From a virus: DNA of 64,000 nt. A program made the position numbers and the translations under genes. The notes beneath the pieces were generated by a model. It did no database searches. It was given only the letters and a program-made list of their open reading frames with translations, and was not told where the DNA came from. Shown here one piece after another: positions 37,901-44,939 of the stretch (its first letter is position 1; each line of letters starts with the position of its first letter). The DNA lies in the IMG/VR virus record IMGVR_UViG_3300020463_001735, positions 16,187-80,186 of that record; one strand, given 5' to 3'.

Positions 37901-40807
37901 ACCATTTGTGTTTTCATATTCATATATGGAGACAATATCGTTTTCTGCCTTTGTGGCTGTAATAACAACAAATCCTTCTGTGTTAAATGTATAATCTTTT
38001 CCGTGAGTCAATTGTACTCCATTAAGATATACTGTAACTGCTTTTTTATCTAATATAGTTTTATCAAATACTTGACTTAAAGCAAAAAAAGTGTTATTAG
38101 GATCTTCTATCTCATATCTTAATTCTTTTGCTGCTCCTAATGGAACCATATCGCTAAAGAAAAACGGATTTGTTTCAGTTTTACTTTTATTCATTTCAGT
38201 AAAAATTAAATCAACATGTGTTTTTACGTCGCCTTCAAAACCTAATGTCTCCGCAACTTGCATAAATCTGCGTTTAAATTTACCATATTCTTTTCTTGCA
38301 AATTTAACACTGTTAATAACATTGCTTTCGTTGTTGGTCAAATGATAAAGAGAATGATTTATTAAACCACTGTGTTTAACAAATCTGTTTCCATATATTG
38401 TAACCTGACCTAAATCACGTAAATTACTTTTTCCAGGAAACGCACCGTCAAAATTATCTATCTCTTCAACTATAGTGCTAACATGGTCATTTACCTCACC
38501 GAGTGTAAATTCTGTTATATTCTTGTTTTTTGGATTTCTTTCTAAGTTTATAGGAAATTCATATGTGCCGTTATCATTTTTTTCTGTTGCTGATTTTGTT
38601 TTAATTAAAATCACATCATTTACTATTAGATCTTTTGTAAAAACAATTTGTTTTACATTGTTAACATCTTGTGTAGTAGTGTAATCCACACCTTGTTTTT
38701 GAATGTCATTATTTTTATAGACACGCAACCATAAGTCTGTTAATTTTGAACTTTCATTGTATTGATCAATATTAAATTCTGTTTGTGAGCCGTCATAAAC
38801 ATACTGTCTTTCTACTTTTTGTGTGCTTAGTGTTGCGGCTTTTTTATATCCTGTTTCAAATGTAAAACTATCTATTGTTGAATATTTTTTTAAAAATGCA
38901 ACATCAGAATTTATATCAACTAGACTGTTTTCAGTCTGGTATGTAAAAGTTTGTCCTAGTAGGTCAAAGTCAAAAAGTATATCACCACTATTAGTAATAT
39001 TTCTATATGACAATGCAAATCCTAGTTCAGTGTCATTTGCTCCTAATCCTTGTTTGTATGAAAATAATTTATTGCCTGTAAAGTTGCTTGAAGAGTATAC
39101 TGTTTTATCTCCATAACTTTTTCCATCTTTGTCAGATAGATCAAATAAAGGACTTACGTTTACATTTGTTTTATCTTGTCCGTTTTTCCATTGAGTACCA
39201 TTATAGAAAAACATTTTACCTTTATATACATCGCCTTGTCTAACTAGCACAGTTTCGTTTTCTATCGCATCTGTATCTGTTTCATCCACTAATGCAATTT
39301 GTGTTACACCTTGAAACGAAATAAATTTTACTTTAAAAATTTTACCATAAACACGTTCGTCTGTATCTCCTAAGAAAAGTATTCTCATACCTTCCGAAAG
39401 ATCTATGTTATCAATATTATATCCTGTTGAACCTTCAATTGTTGATCTAACATCAGAAGTAAAAATATCTACTAGGTCTACGTCTGTTTTATTTTTTGTA
39501 CCAAAATCAAAAAGTTTTATACCTGCCTCAAATTCTATAATAGGTCTACTTGCTCTATTTGTTTGATCTACTTCTATAGGTTGATTGTTTATAGATGCAC
39601 TTTTTTCAATCACATCTCGATGAAACCAACGATTATATCTACTCCATAAGTTTCCGTCTATTGCACTTCTGTTAATTAAAATGTAATCTCTTGTAAGTGG
39701 ATATCCTATGCTCTGTCCAAAAGGTAATCTATCAAATGCTCCATCATCAAAAGGATTTGTTATATTTGTTGTAAATGTTGTAGGTACATCCAATGCATCT
39801 TCTTTAATTAATTTAATTGCATTTCCTACACCTTCTACATAATATTCTCCTTCGGCGTATGTACTAGGTGTTACGTTACCAATAAAATAAATCTTCATTC
39901 CGTTTGTAAGTTCAAAACCATTTCCTGTTTTATATGTTTTTTTACCTACAACTTCAGCATCTACATCTATTTTTGTTGCTTCTTCTATGTTATAAACTTC
40001 TATCACTCCACTACTTCCAGGATCATTATCGCTAAGATAATAAATTACGTCTGGGGTACTTTGATCAAGTTTAAATTCTATCACACCTTTATCTGTTGCG
40101 TCGGATGAGTCTTGTATAATATTAAATGTTGGATCCTCTACACGCTTACTCCTAAATACTAAAGGTAATCCAGGAGCATCAACTTCAAATCTATATGTTA
40201 TGCCTCTATACAATTTTAATGTTGGATTTGGTGTTTTTCCATCAGGTGAAAATACATATGATCGATTGTCAAGATTTTCTTGAGCTGTAACAGTGTAAGT
40301 ACTAACTACATCTATAGTTTGTCCAGCAACCGGTACACTTTGCGGCCCGGTAGGCAACCAGTAGTATTCTCTAAAGTTTACAAATTTATCCCAATCAATA
40401 TGCGGATCCCAAGCATAATATTCTTGTGCATTTAGTTTGGCATGATTTTTATTGGCACCGTTAAAGTTTCCTATTTGATTTACATAATCATTATAATCTT
40501 TATAGTAGGTTGTGTTTCCTAAAGTATCTTTAATTAAACTAGCAGGTTCAAATTGATAGTCTTCACGCTGTTTTGATACATCGCCAACATAATTATCATC
40601 AGCTGTATATGCATTTGTAATTTTTCTTCCGTAGTAACCATTTACCTTTTCAGCTACGCCGGGGCGAATCATTTGATCAAATGTTGCACTTAAAAATTTT
40701 CTATTATATCTTGATCTAAAATATTTAGGTAAATGATTAATACTAGAACGTTTAATAGGCTTGTCTGCAGGAAGTGCAGGATCGTTTTGATTATCGTCGT
40801 AAGCCAT
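25940..40807 (-). CDS. Giant virion structural protein (gp7-position baseplate protein)
   Basis: A single uninterrupted frame of 4955 residues directly follows gp6, where T4 has gene 7 (1032 aa). The N-terminus (KYFRSRYNRKFL, YYAWDPHIDWDKFVNFREYYWLPTGP) is of the type seen in giant proteins of marine T4-like phages. FG-GAP/beta-propeller-like repeats occur near 2090-2170 and 2890-3100 (VLAVGLPDYDNGKV, VYVGSPH, MSIAISAPYDD, HVYVGLPRL). Gly-rich GSGY/GSKYTEPP-type modules lie near 3550-3620 and 3880-3950. The C-terminus ends RKQGRTWSDLGTQL. It probably forms a wedge-associated or peripheral baseplate structure that links fibres. It may fuse functions of gp7, gp8 and gp10; this is inferred from position and size only. 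Confidence 0.75.
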   Translation of the reverse strand: MAYDDNQNDPALPADKPIKRSSINHLPKYFRSRYNRKFLSATFDQMIRPGVAEKVNGYYGRKITNAYTADDNYVGDVSKQREDYQFEPASLIKDTLGNTTYYKDYNDYVNQIGNFNGANKNHAKLNAQEYYAWDPHIDWDKFVNFREYYWLPTGPQSVPVAGQTIDVVSTYTVTAQENLDNRSYVFSPDGKTPNPTLKLYRGITYRFEVDAPGLPLVFRSKRVEDPTFNIIQDSSDATDKGVIEFKLDQSTPDVIYYLSDNDPGSSGVIEVYNIEEATKIDVDAEVVGKKTYKTGNGFELTNGMKIYFIGNVTPSTYAEGEYYVEGVGNAIKLIKEDALDVPTTFTTNITNPFDDGAFDRLPFGQSIGYPLTRDYILINRSAIDGNLWSRYNRWFHRDVIEKSASINNQPIEVDQTNRASRPIIEFEAGIKLFDFGTKNKTDVDLVDIFTSDVRSTIEGSTGYNIDNIDLSEGMRILFLGDTDERVYGKIFKVKFISFQGVTQIALVDETDTDAIENETVLVRQGDVYKGKMFFYNGTQWKNGQDKTNVNVSPLFDLSDKDGKSYGDKTVYSSSNFTGNKLFSYKQGLGANDTELGFALSYRNITNSGDILFDFDLLGQTFTYQTENSLVDINSDVAFLKKYSTIDSFTFETGYKKAATLSTQKVERQYVYDGSQTEFNIDQYNESSKLTDLWLRVYKNNDIQKQGVDYTTTQDVNNVKQIVFTKDLIVNDVILIKTKSATEKNDNGTYEFPINLERNPKNKNITEFTLGEVNDHVSTIVEEIDNFDGAFPGKSNLRDLGQVTIYGNRFVKHSGLINHSLYHLTNNESNVINSVKFARKEYGKFKRRFMQVAETLGFEGDVKTHVDLIFTEMNKSKTETNPFFFSDMVPLGAAKELRYEIEDPNNTFFALSQVFDKTILDKKAVTVYLNGVQLTHGKDYTFNTEGFVVITATKAENDIVSIYEYENTNGSYVPATPTKLGLYPSYEPIKFTDTTYRTTVDVIQGHDGSIIKAYGDYRDNLLLELENRIYNNLKMSYDTTVFDLTDYIEGDRRVVDTPKVNLDKAMLSDFIEWTKIADTEYTKNNFVRSDTFTFNYESMQSPSGKVLPGYWRQVYMVAYDTDRPHTHPWEMLGFSVKPTWWETNYGPAPYTGDNLVMWQDIEKGKIAEPNKVAKFVDEYKRPGLTNHIPSGPNGELLSPLASGYAQGFTSTGIEDNFKFGDGAPVESAWRRSSEYPFSLISSCILNCPSKMFATAFDRQRQIRNVAGVLVYKDTGKQIELDKIVYPASTSDIAQTYTSGFVNYVADYMFLDVTTSFEDYKNNISSIQNNIGLKIGAFTEKAKFKLILDSRSPTNEGNVFIPNENYEIFLNTSTPVKTVAYSGVIVEKVIGGFTVKGYSNTSATFKTHPVIKQQKDPVITIGGISEDFLKWASDKYYEKGYIVEFQSAYYRVTESHTSGVTLDGDKTVKLAELPMTGGVRASFAKLYNRDIIKEVEYGTTFDTLQEVVDFMIGYGSWLEEQGFVFDNYEGNEAVVQDWKYSAKQFMFWSTQRWDNGTLITLSPAAQYLKFISEYSVVANVYETIYGYSLVKADGKKLNSEYLAVGRENPNEFYIQTRNTADGIYAVTLPLVQKEHVVLLDNRTVFGDVIYDQEPGYRQERIKVAGYRTDEWNGSISIPGFFYDGAKIVQWESWVDYDIGAIVKYKEFYYAADQKIPGTETFIDKQWNRLTDKPVGGLYSNWDYKAIQFTDFYDLDSDNFDVEQQRLAQHLIGYQKRKYLENIINDDVSQYKFYQGMLQDKGTKNSLTKMFDALASADKDSLQFYEEWAIKDGQYGAVESFQEVDYILDESSFRLAPQPIELVETIDSASTDLVYKIRPFEVYQKTDNYTHAPFPTKYIEDTYVRNAGYVDLDDVKVISSTYDDIVNLTFENLRQGDYVWVGTDNLSWSVYKYSNTTNAITSVTGGTDDFTLNLKETFRSVAVDDIIGVFDVTGIDGFYKVKSVTGDKITLINDTDEEIEDIASCVGYITNFVKVRASNVDDANKIAQANLQDGDILWIDKAADDKWAVVKNSRDYSLQQTVENQSGDDSALHNFASSIAVNKRNTVLAVGLPDYDNGKVNVYNRSSQGNNFILIAELVPLAGAAMDKERFGASVDVSEDGKYIYVGSPHASKVKTRYQDEFITTTNYLKNDIVKYANSIWKAGVGIQGAEASIDFQSFASVTQIRLALGLTAETDDAPVVLATGNYPFTNTATDHVIVRAPFNQYEGSKIGDTISLKWNQRSNAYQNKSSIQDIAPFNSIYNPIVGTDFITGEHPIIYKVDAVLYVDAATNVPIVGDILETTGAIGTVAYKYNELARVAIYMKDVNGTFPATGSLFLNNGDFVGEYEKKLQSDAADYTAQWGGYWVINAGQSYNTGPTESSLGDSGKGLIYEDFTPSGQTNQNRRYFNILDVDDDSTINSENTIGSYIRTLTNQGAPGAGGTTNPLLSDLYVMKSPKTLTDNISAGSKINLFIDQLPRWSDNTYKNINDIGLTTTITNKEQTVYDVWDGYIKFNFTKTDPATGNVFEPKVLGGGDALRVRDLGTGAEADVVFYIRDGSNGVIFVKNTNGTFSLGNDYGDNVEIEFIGDLSRADPIYQGDRVFGQIDAVGFSYAPFGIGKFLVFQNSANIPLTVQSILLESEYWFYDEAQVSGIPRQPNLPGPDSNDWEEVFAIPVDADAQNNLSDLLYEGMFSIFERKPSGTYDPVGYYINEYRASNQYLGTTVKGAKNNDLYRLFVYASQDGNNGKIYQYKKGIENNVTFDWDTAKNKKFKGEFSASSTYKENDIVYLGGSLLVARTNLAAGAFNSSDWTSTDDLVDYVGYLPNDTTLSVINDSTDGSTVLNQEALGVFGNTIDVNANGDVLIVSVTYDQSKPNGVVVYRVNNGFFEFDEIIEAPSKTIGFADSISISDDGMSIAISAPYDDQKDADQGIVYIYRQQNGKFVLDQNLYSPKNERAEQFGTTVSYTGNVLAVGSKNADSIFESTIDVFSIKKIGSAYTNDPTSPPTGSPTTFDNSFTKFRKTNVDDGVVYVYENLNGKLLYADIIQLNNANVDYFGRNVEARGNHVYVGLPRLETASKLGAFVDYSIQGSVYDNIRTPKDPVDLNKIKKVILYDTKTKELLAYLDYIDVLQGKIAGVAEQELRYKTYYDPATYTTGTNVVVDNLNTWGTEQVGQLWWDLNNAKFLNPYQNDVTYSTNNWNKLFSGASIDVYEWIESTLTPELWNAQADTNDGLSQGISGQAKSTTNYVLKKVYDSISQSSVDKYFYWVKDKKTIPNNEFRNESAFNTAQLITDPYSYGYKFVSFFSNNQFAINNCDTLISGKDVAISVQYYTLDNQDTNVHNQYQILTDGLASSKPNRDIERKWFDSLIGYDTNNRPVPDTTLGAKKKYGILNTPRQSIFVNSTEAMKQTIERVNSVLIKNLIVENKNLTGLDYKEDFPSTISRLYDTSVDTFAEIELIGVAKSKQAILTPVIEDGKIVRVTITDPGRGYLVSPTYTIRGDSGEGADFTFTIDNAGQITTVVVNNQGQNYEDATTIEVRKFAALVKADETINGKWSIYERLSETNSWNRIKSQAYNTTLYWEYADWYATGVNETIDIDYLIDYSYQLEPLNDSVGDIVKISTIGTGGWLLLQKIDEQITTDYTVNYKTIGRQNGTIQFKRGLYDVTANLNGFDSISFDVQFYDAQPTVEQRRIFEVIRDDIFTVELEEEYNQLFFASIRYAFSEQPYIDWAFKTSFVKAQHNVGTLREDITFNNDNLPSYEDYLEEVKPFKTKLREYLSSYEKIEPTNTVITDFDLAPRYVEGRGIQPHPSQVLQDMIVGTESDITTYPYRHWLDNASYEIKSVNIYDGGSKYTEPPVITAVGGGGTGAKFKSYLGVNGKIVKIEVVNEGSGYIGAPTLDINGSNPDGTDAKISAVIGHQTVRSFLTRVKFDRISSSFIITKLNESESFVGTGSKYVFDLKWPIDVKPANIKITVGGTELLNSQYTYTNLQDNTKSYVRFKGRITLDTPPADTKAITIEYKKDPDLLVAQDRVNLLYDPTTGMLGKDISQVMDGIDYGGVEVKSFGFENQGGFDAEGWFTGKWDTYDDTYEDEVFNFDGSTLLIELSKPLESGVEYNVYKNNVRIDDPNYDGSTFIENSNAIIETLVGDGSLKILNLDNLGIKVADGDTLVIRKKTSDGSFLADPNGYDTLIEGGDFPYTTASGLSAEDITVDGDGFVTPTTSKGPEEIIPGQVLDTVDIQVYERPTGGSSNIRSFNYLGDGSTKTFAIGQNIAFNNNLFLKVGNEIKTKEDYIFSIDRKSIILDVAPTANTKVNIITLDVAGKNVLDYGTFVGDGSTIDYLTNIRWTENMTHYATIDGVTQDTLLIKSDDSAHDMPGNVVIRFATPVANDKIINFGIFEGTTQNYSAVQIDTFIGDGSSLTYTLEKTPFSGTPSQHNTIVKVNNTILTAGYSQHFAVSDVREYRLDLWQVPLGTFNHQDLLVYLNDIELTYGVQWNYVSAGEFDISSVPDQQIGSTITLLPGVGETGDTLRVYAIKDGQYAYGYWDSAGEFISTPGTIYMDNVYESSDIITVYTFNNDEAQGIERQEFDIVERTKLTQGSASWYNLRHLRNGLIELRKPATDAQYVWVVKNGILLTPSVDYFVTDNKKYIKIAYDLLENDTIDIIHFADPPLIQKFGWRQFKDILNRTHYKRLTGAENILLVRDLYPWDKTIEVENGDKLPQPNDNPDMPSIIFIEGERIEYFVRDGNTLKQLRRATMGTGAKDVYKEGTEIYQQGIDQNIPYKDETITLTLDGDGTTTDFQLDWTPTSVNEFEVFVAGKRMRKNSIDSYTFETVDGSGNTVSAPQMDSPEGDQTLPPEFTVSGTTLSLAQSAPENSKVIIIRKQGRTWSDLGTQLSKAKGNIARFLRNSTTDLPR

Positions 40808-43800
40808 TAGTAACCATATCCTCCGCTGGAACCACCGCCGCCACTGCTACCAGAGCCGCCGCCGCCACTAGAACTGCTTGAACTGCTTGAGCTACTAGAA
40901 CTGCTTGAGCTACTAGAACTACTTGAACTACTTGAACTACTTGAACTAGTGCTTGTGCTTGTCCTATATGAAGAACTTGCACGGGTAGACGTAGTTGCTG
41001 TTGTTGCACTTGTAATACCTGCATTAGCAGTAGTGCTTTCTGTCACTACATTTCCTGCGGCTTTTAATCTGCTTGCTGTTATAGCATCAATAATATCTAT
41101 ATCTGTGACTTGTGCTCCACTTATAAATATTTCATCTGTTTCAGATTTTATTTCATATAAACTACCAAATGTTTGTGTATCATCTTGGGGAACAATTACA
41201 AATGTTGTGAGGTCGGGTGCAAGTTGACTCATAACATACGCACTCAATTCACTAAAATAAAATCTTTCTCCAAAGTCCCAATTTTCTAAACTAAAAAATT
41301 CATTTATTGCACTGATAACTCTTGATTTGACATCGTTATCATTTAACACTTTATCAGGATTTTTAACTAATTTAAATTGTGCTTGCAAATCACCACTCGC
41401 TTTGTCTCCAAATAATACTTTATACTTTACAGGATGATATATTATTTCATCACTTATAGATTTTACTTCATTTAGTTTAACACCAAAATTTTGAAATAAT
41501 GCATCACTGCTAGGAGGTAAAGGTTTAGCAGTAATAGCGCCATCTAACCATTGCCTAAATTGTGTGTCAAAACTACGTGTAAGTATGTATGTGTCTACAA
41601 TGTTACTAGCACTAGGATCGATACGTGTGCTTGCATCTGCGCCATGTACATAATGAAATTTTAAATCAGCTCTGCCGATTTGAGCTTTATAATCATCTGT
41701 AATTGACAATGTACTTGTTGTTTTATCTAATACTTTAAATACATTTTCATCAACAAGATAAAATACTTGACTATCATCATATGCACTATATGCACCTACA
41801 GCGTTTTGATTTTGCTTTATTTGTATTTTTAATATTGTGTTACTAACATAATTAAAATCTTCTACTCCGTCTGCAGATTTCAATTTGCGTAAAAATATAA
41901 ATTTATTTAAAGGATTAGTAGTTTCATCTACTATCTCATCAAAAATTTGAGGATCATCAACCACACCATCATCATCTTCGTCAAAGAAACTTACTTGTAT
42001 TTTTTTTGAATTTACATAGCCTTCTGCATCTCTAAACTCTTCTTTTATTTCCCAATCAAAATCTACAGTAAAATTTGCTATGCTATCTGGCTTTTTGTTA
42101 ATACTTAACACACTAATTTTATCTTTAATAGTCTTTCCTGTGAGATTATTGTAGATCTTATCGCTACTATCATAATAAAATTTTACTTCTTGATCACTTT
42201 CAAAAATATACCTGCTACCACGATATGTAATTGTATATTTTTCACCATCAGTTTGGAATAATAGCAACCAACTTGCATCCAACTTTTGTCCTGATACATC
42301 TCCTGTTTTACCTATACTAAATGGTGTATTCAATCGTAAGTTTTCTTCTGATATTAGTTTCCATTCGCCGCTGGTTCTATCAAAACGTAGTCCAAAAGCA
42401 TTGTATGCAGTGACTTGATCTATAATTTGTGTCTGAACTTCATTTGTTATTTCTGAAGCAATGAAAGGTCTAATTTCTGTAAGTTGTGCTCCAGTTGGAA
42501 TAATATCATTAAGCTGTACAGCACCTATACCATCTTCGTCTACTGTTGTTCCATCGCCGGTGACAGATACTACTTTAGTCCATTTATATAATACTGCTTG
42601 CGGATGATCGGCCGCGCCTGACATCAAACTATGACTATTATCTGCCATAAAGTGTTGACCTGAAGGTGCTACAAACTTAACTAACGAACCAGGTTTTACA
42701 AACTGTAGAGTAGAAGTAGTAAATGAACCTAGTTGTATTTTTACACCAGCAGTGCTTTCAAAAATACCAGTGTTAGTATTTGTTGCATTTGTTTTACCTT
42801 GCCATAAAATATTAAGGTCAGTGATATCAATTTTTGGAAAACTATTAGAGTAAAAGTTTTTAATTAGTGTATTTCGTAATATAGGTTGTATGGTGTTGTT
42901 AATAGCACCACTTATATCAGTAGTGGTTGTAAAACTAAACATAGCTTTTGAATCTAAAAAGTCTTTATAAATTACACCGTCTGTTGCAAACATATTTGTT
43001 TTACTATACTTTCCAGTTGCATCTAAAAGATCAAAATATCTTGATATACCACTAGCTGTTCTGTTTACACTTTTTGTTTTTACAATTTCTTGGGAAATTG
43101 TTAATGGAACAATTTGATAATCTTCTGCTGTAATCATTCTGTTTTGTGTGTAATATGTAGCAGGTGCATTATTTTTTATACTTTCGCTAGTTTCACTTAC
43201 AGTAGCATTATCAACTGTATACTCTAATGAATATATAAAAGTTAAAGTTTCAACTCCTCCTGTTTTAGAAATATAAGGAACTTTTATACTGATGCCTTTC
43301 ATTTCATCTGGTGTGATAATCATACGCTGATTTTTACTTGTTCTGTAATATGTTCTAAAAGTACCTTTTGGTAAATTACCAAACACACCGTCTGAAAATA
43401 CAACTGATATTCTATCTTCGACCCTTGTCAATACACTATAAAAATTTCTAACACTTTTACTCAAACTATTATAAATTACATTATTTCCTTGAGTTGAAGC
43501 AACTTTTGACCAAAGTTCAATTTCTTGACCGTTTGTATCTAATTTGTATAACCATACATCTGTATCATTTACATTTACAGCATCAATAGCAACCACTTGA
43601 TTAGTGGTTGGATTAGTAATTGTAAAAGGTCCTTGGTCTAATGCACCTTGACGGAAGTGACTAAAAAATCCTGTGTTAGTGCTTCCATTACCTCTACCAT
43701 CATTTCTAAATAATATTGCAAAATTGTTTCCAGGAAATGGTGCTTCTTCTTCAATAACTCCATCACCTATATCTGTGCTTACGATTTCAAATCTATTATT

Positions 43801-44424
43801 TGCACCATTGACAGCTTTGTTAAAACTAAAAACAGGCACATCCTGATTTGTTGAATTAAATCTATATTGTTCTGTTGGTACTCCGGCTATAGTATCTTTT
43901 TTAAACGGACGACCAAATGTTCCATTTACAGGTAGTCCTGCGTTCATTACTAAAATAAACTGTTCATACCAATCTGGATTTGATGGATCATTCCAAAGTA
44001 TTGTTTGATTTTCTAAGTTAGTGTTGTTTGAGTCTATTATTTCTTCTGTGGTAGAAATACTTTCTATTTTCAATAGTCCGTTAGCGGCTTGATTTCTCTT
44101 TGGATTGTATGAAAGTAAACGTGCAAGACGTAACACACTTTCTCTACGCTCTGCAAGTTCAAGGAAATTTTCTCTAGCGTTTAGTTCGGTACGGAATGCA
44201 AGATTCTGTCCTAAATAAGCAATTAGATCTATTAATGCAATGTATTCACTAGATTCTATATAATCATTAAAATCCTCAGGATAATTTTCCCTGAGGTAAT
44301 TTATCATTGTTCGCCTTAAATTATCAAAGTCATAACTTTGAAAATCTGCGTTTCTGTAGCTTTGATATACTCGCTTCCAATCTTCTGCTACAAGTAATCT
44401 ATTTTGCCTATCTGTTGACGACAT
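40807..44424 (-). CDS. 6: Baseplate wedge protein gp6 with C-terminal poly-Ser/Gly tail
   Basis: The 1205-residue protein begins with the conserved gp6 region (DFDNLRRTMINYLRENYPEDFNDYIESSEYIALIDL and NLAFRTELNARENFLELAERRESVLRLARLLSYNPKR when read in parts). This is the family's dimerisation and wedge core. T4 gp6 is 660 aa, so this one is nearly double, as in other marine relatives. The last 90 residues are unusual: a Ser/Thr-rich run, about 29 serines in a row, then GGGGSGSSGGGGSSGGYGY. A late motif precedes the gene and gp25 lies upstream, the standard wedge order. Confidence 0.92.
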   Translation of the reverse strand: MSSTDRQNRLLVAEDWKRVYQSYRNADFQSYDFDNLRRTMINYLRENYPEDFNDYIESSEYIALIDLIAYLGQNLAFRTELNARENFLELAERRESVLRLARLLSYNPKRNQAANGLLKIESISTTEEIIDSNNTNLENQTILWNDPSNPDWYEQFILVMNAGLPVNGTFGRPFKKDTIAGVPTEQYRFNSTNQDVPVFSFNKAVNGANNRFEIVSTDIGDGVIEEEAPFPGNNFAILFRNDGRGNGSTNTGFFSHFRQGALDQGPFTITNPTTNQVVAIDAVNVNDTDVWLYKLDTNGQEIELWSKVASTQGNNVIYNSLSKSVRNFYSVLTRVEDRISVVFSDGVFGNLPKGTFRTYYRTSKNQRMIITPDEMKGISIKVPYISKTGGVETLTFIYSLEYTVDNATVSETSESIKNNAPATYYTQNRMITAEDYQIVPLTISQEIVKTKSVNRTASGISRYFDLLDATGKYSKTNMFATDGVIYKDFLDSKAMFSFTTTTDISGAINNTIQPILRNTLIKNFYSNSFPKIDITDLNILWQGKTNATNTNTGIFESTAGVKIQLGSFTTSTLQFVKPGSLVKFVAPSGQHFMADNSHSLMSGAADHPQAVLYKWTKVVSVTGDGTTVDEDGIGAVQLNDIIPTGAQLTEIRPFIASEITNEVQTQIIDQVTAYNAFGLRFDRTSGEWKLISEENLRLNTPFSIGKTGDVSGQKLDASWLLLFQTDGEKYTITYRGSRYIFESDQEVKFYYDSSDKIYNNLTGKTIKDKISVLSINKKPDSIANFTVDFDWEIKEEFRDAEGYVNSKKIQVSFFDEDDDGVVDDPQIFDEIVDETTNPLNKFIFLRKLKSADGVEDFNYVSNTILKIQIKQNQNAVGAYSAYDDSQVFYLVDENVFKVLDKTTSTLSITDDYKAQIGRADLKFHYVHGADASTRIDPSASNIVDTYILTRSFDTQFRQWLDGAITAKPLPPSSDALFQNFGVKLNEVKSISDEIIYHPVKYKVLFGDKASGDLQAQFKLVKNPDKVLNDNDVKSRVISAINEFFSLENWDFGERFYFSELSAYVMSQLAPDLTTFVIVPQDDTQTFGSLYEIKSETDEIFISGAQVTDIDIIDAITASRLKAAGNVVTESTTANAGITSATTATTSTRASSSYRTSTSTSSSSSSSSSSSSSSSSSSSSSSSSSSSGGGGSGSSGGGGSSGGYGY
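40866..40950. repeat. Short tandem repeats encoding the poly-Ser tail of gp6
   Basis: On the minus strand an 18-bp unit, AGTTCTAGTAGCTCAAGC, repeats with small variants. It is flanked by 9-bp half units and encodes only serines. Such repeats can change length by polymerase slippage in steps that keep the frame. Confidence 0.7.
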
Positions 44425-44447
44425 ATTTGCTTCCTTGTTCTATATTG

Positions 44448-44455
44448 TATTTATT
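44448..44455 (-). promoter_or_regulatory. T4-type late promoter motif AATAAATA
   Basis: AATAAATA on the minus strand lies about 24 bp before the gp6 ATG at 44424, in the short gap after gp25. Confidence 0.65.
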
Positions 44456-44481
44456 ATGATTGGAAAAGTGCGTACTTTATT

Positions 44482-44931
44482 TTAGCCCAAAAAACCTGCA
44501 TTTTGATCAAACTGTAATTTTAAATTTTCAGATATATTATATGGCAAATATGATAGATCTATTTCTATTTGTAAACCACTTTCATATTGATCTATAGCAA
44601 CATTTGTTACTTGTACTCTTGGATCATAATTTACTATTGCTGTTACATTGTTAACTATTGCTTCTTTCAATTGTTCTGTTAAAGGATCGAATAATACGTC
44701 CCATATAATTGTTCCGAACTCAGGATCAGAAAGTTTTTCTCCTTGACGTATATGAAAATGATTTAATATATCTTGTTTAATAAGTGCAAGATCATAAAGC
44801 ACAGTTTCGTTATTTTCAGGGTTTACAGTAGAAATGCCTCTATACGCACGACTAGATACACCATATTGTGTACTTGTACCGGTGCCTTTTACCTCTATTT
44901 GTTTATAAAGTTGTTTTTCTTTTGTGCTCAT
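44482..44931 (-). CDS. 25: Baseplate wedge protein gp25
   Basis: The 149-residue protein belongs to the gp25/gpW-type wedge family. It has NHFHIRQGEKLSDPEFGTIIWDVLFDP, the family's signature block with the EF.G motif, followed by NYDPRVQVTNVAI and YEIEIDLSY-type strands. T4 gp25 is 132 aa. It joins gp6 and gp53 in the wedge and touches the sheath. It lies between gp5 and gp6, as in related phages. A weak late-like GGTAAATA lies just before its start. Confidence 0.9.
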   Translation of the reverse strand: MSTKEKQLYKQIEVKGTGTSTQYGVSSRAYRGISTVNPENNETVLYDLALIKQDILNHFHIRQGEKLSDPEFGTIIWDVLFDPLTEQLKEAIVNNVTAIVNYDPRVQVTNVAIDQYESGLQIEIDLSYLPYNISENLKLQFDQNAGFLG

Positions 44932-44939
44932 AGTACTAT

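Noticed and set aside
40791-41024. 77-codon Gln/Val-rich minus-strand frame at the gp6 end
   Set aside because: It is the poly-Ser repeat of gp6 read in another frame.
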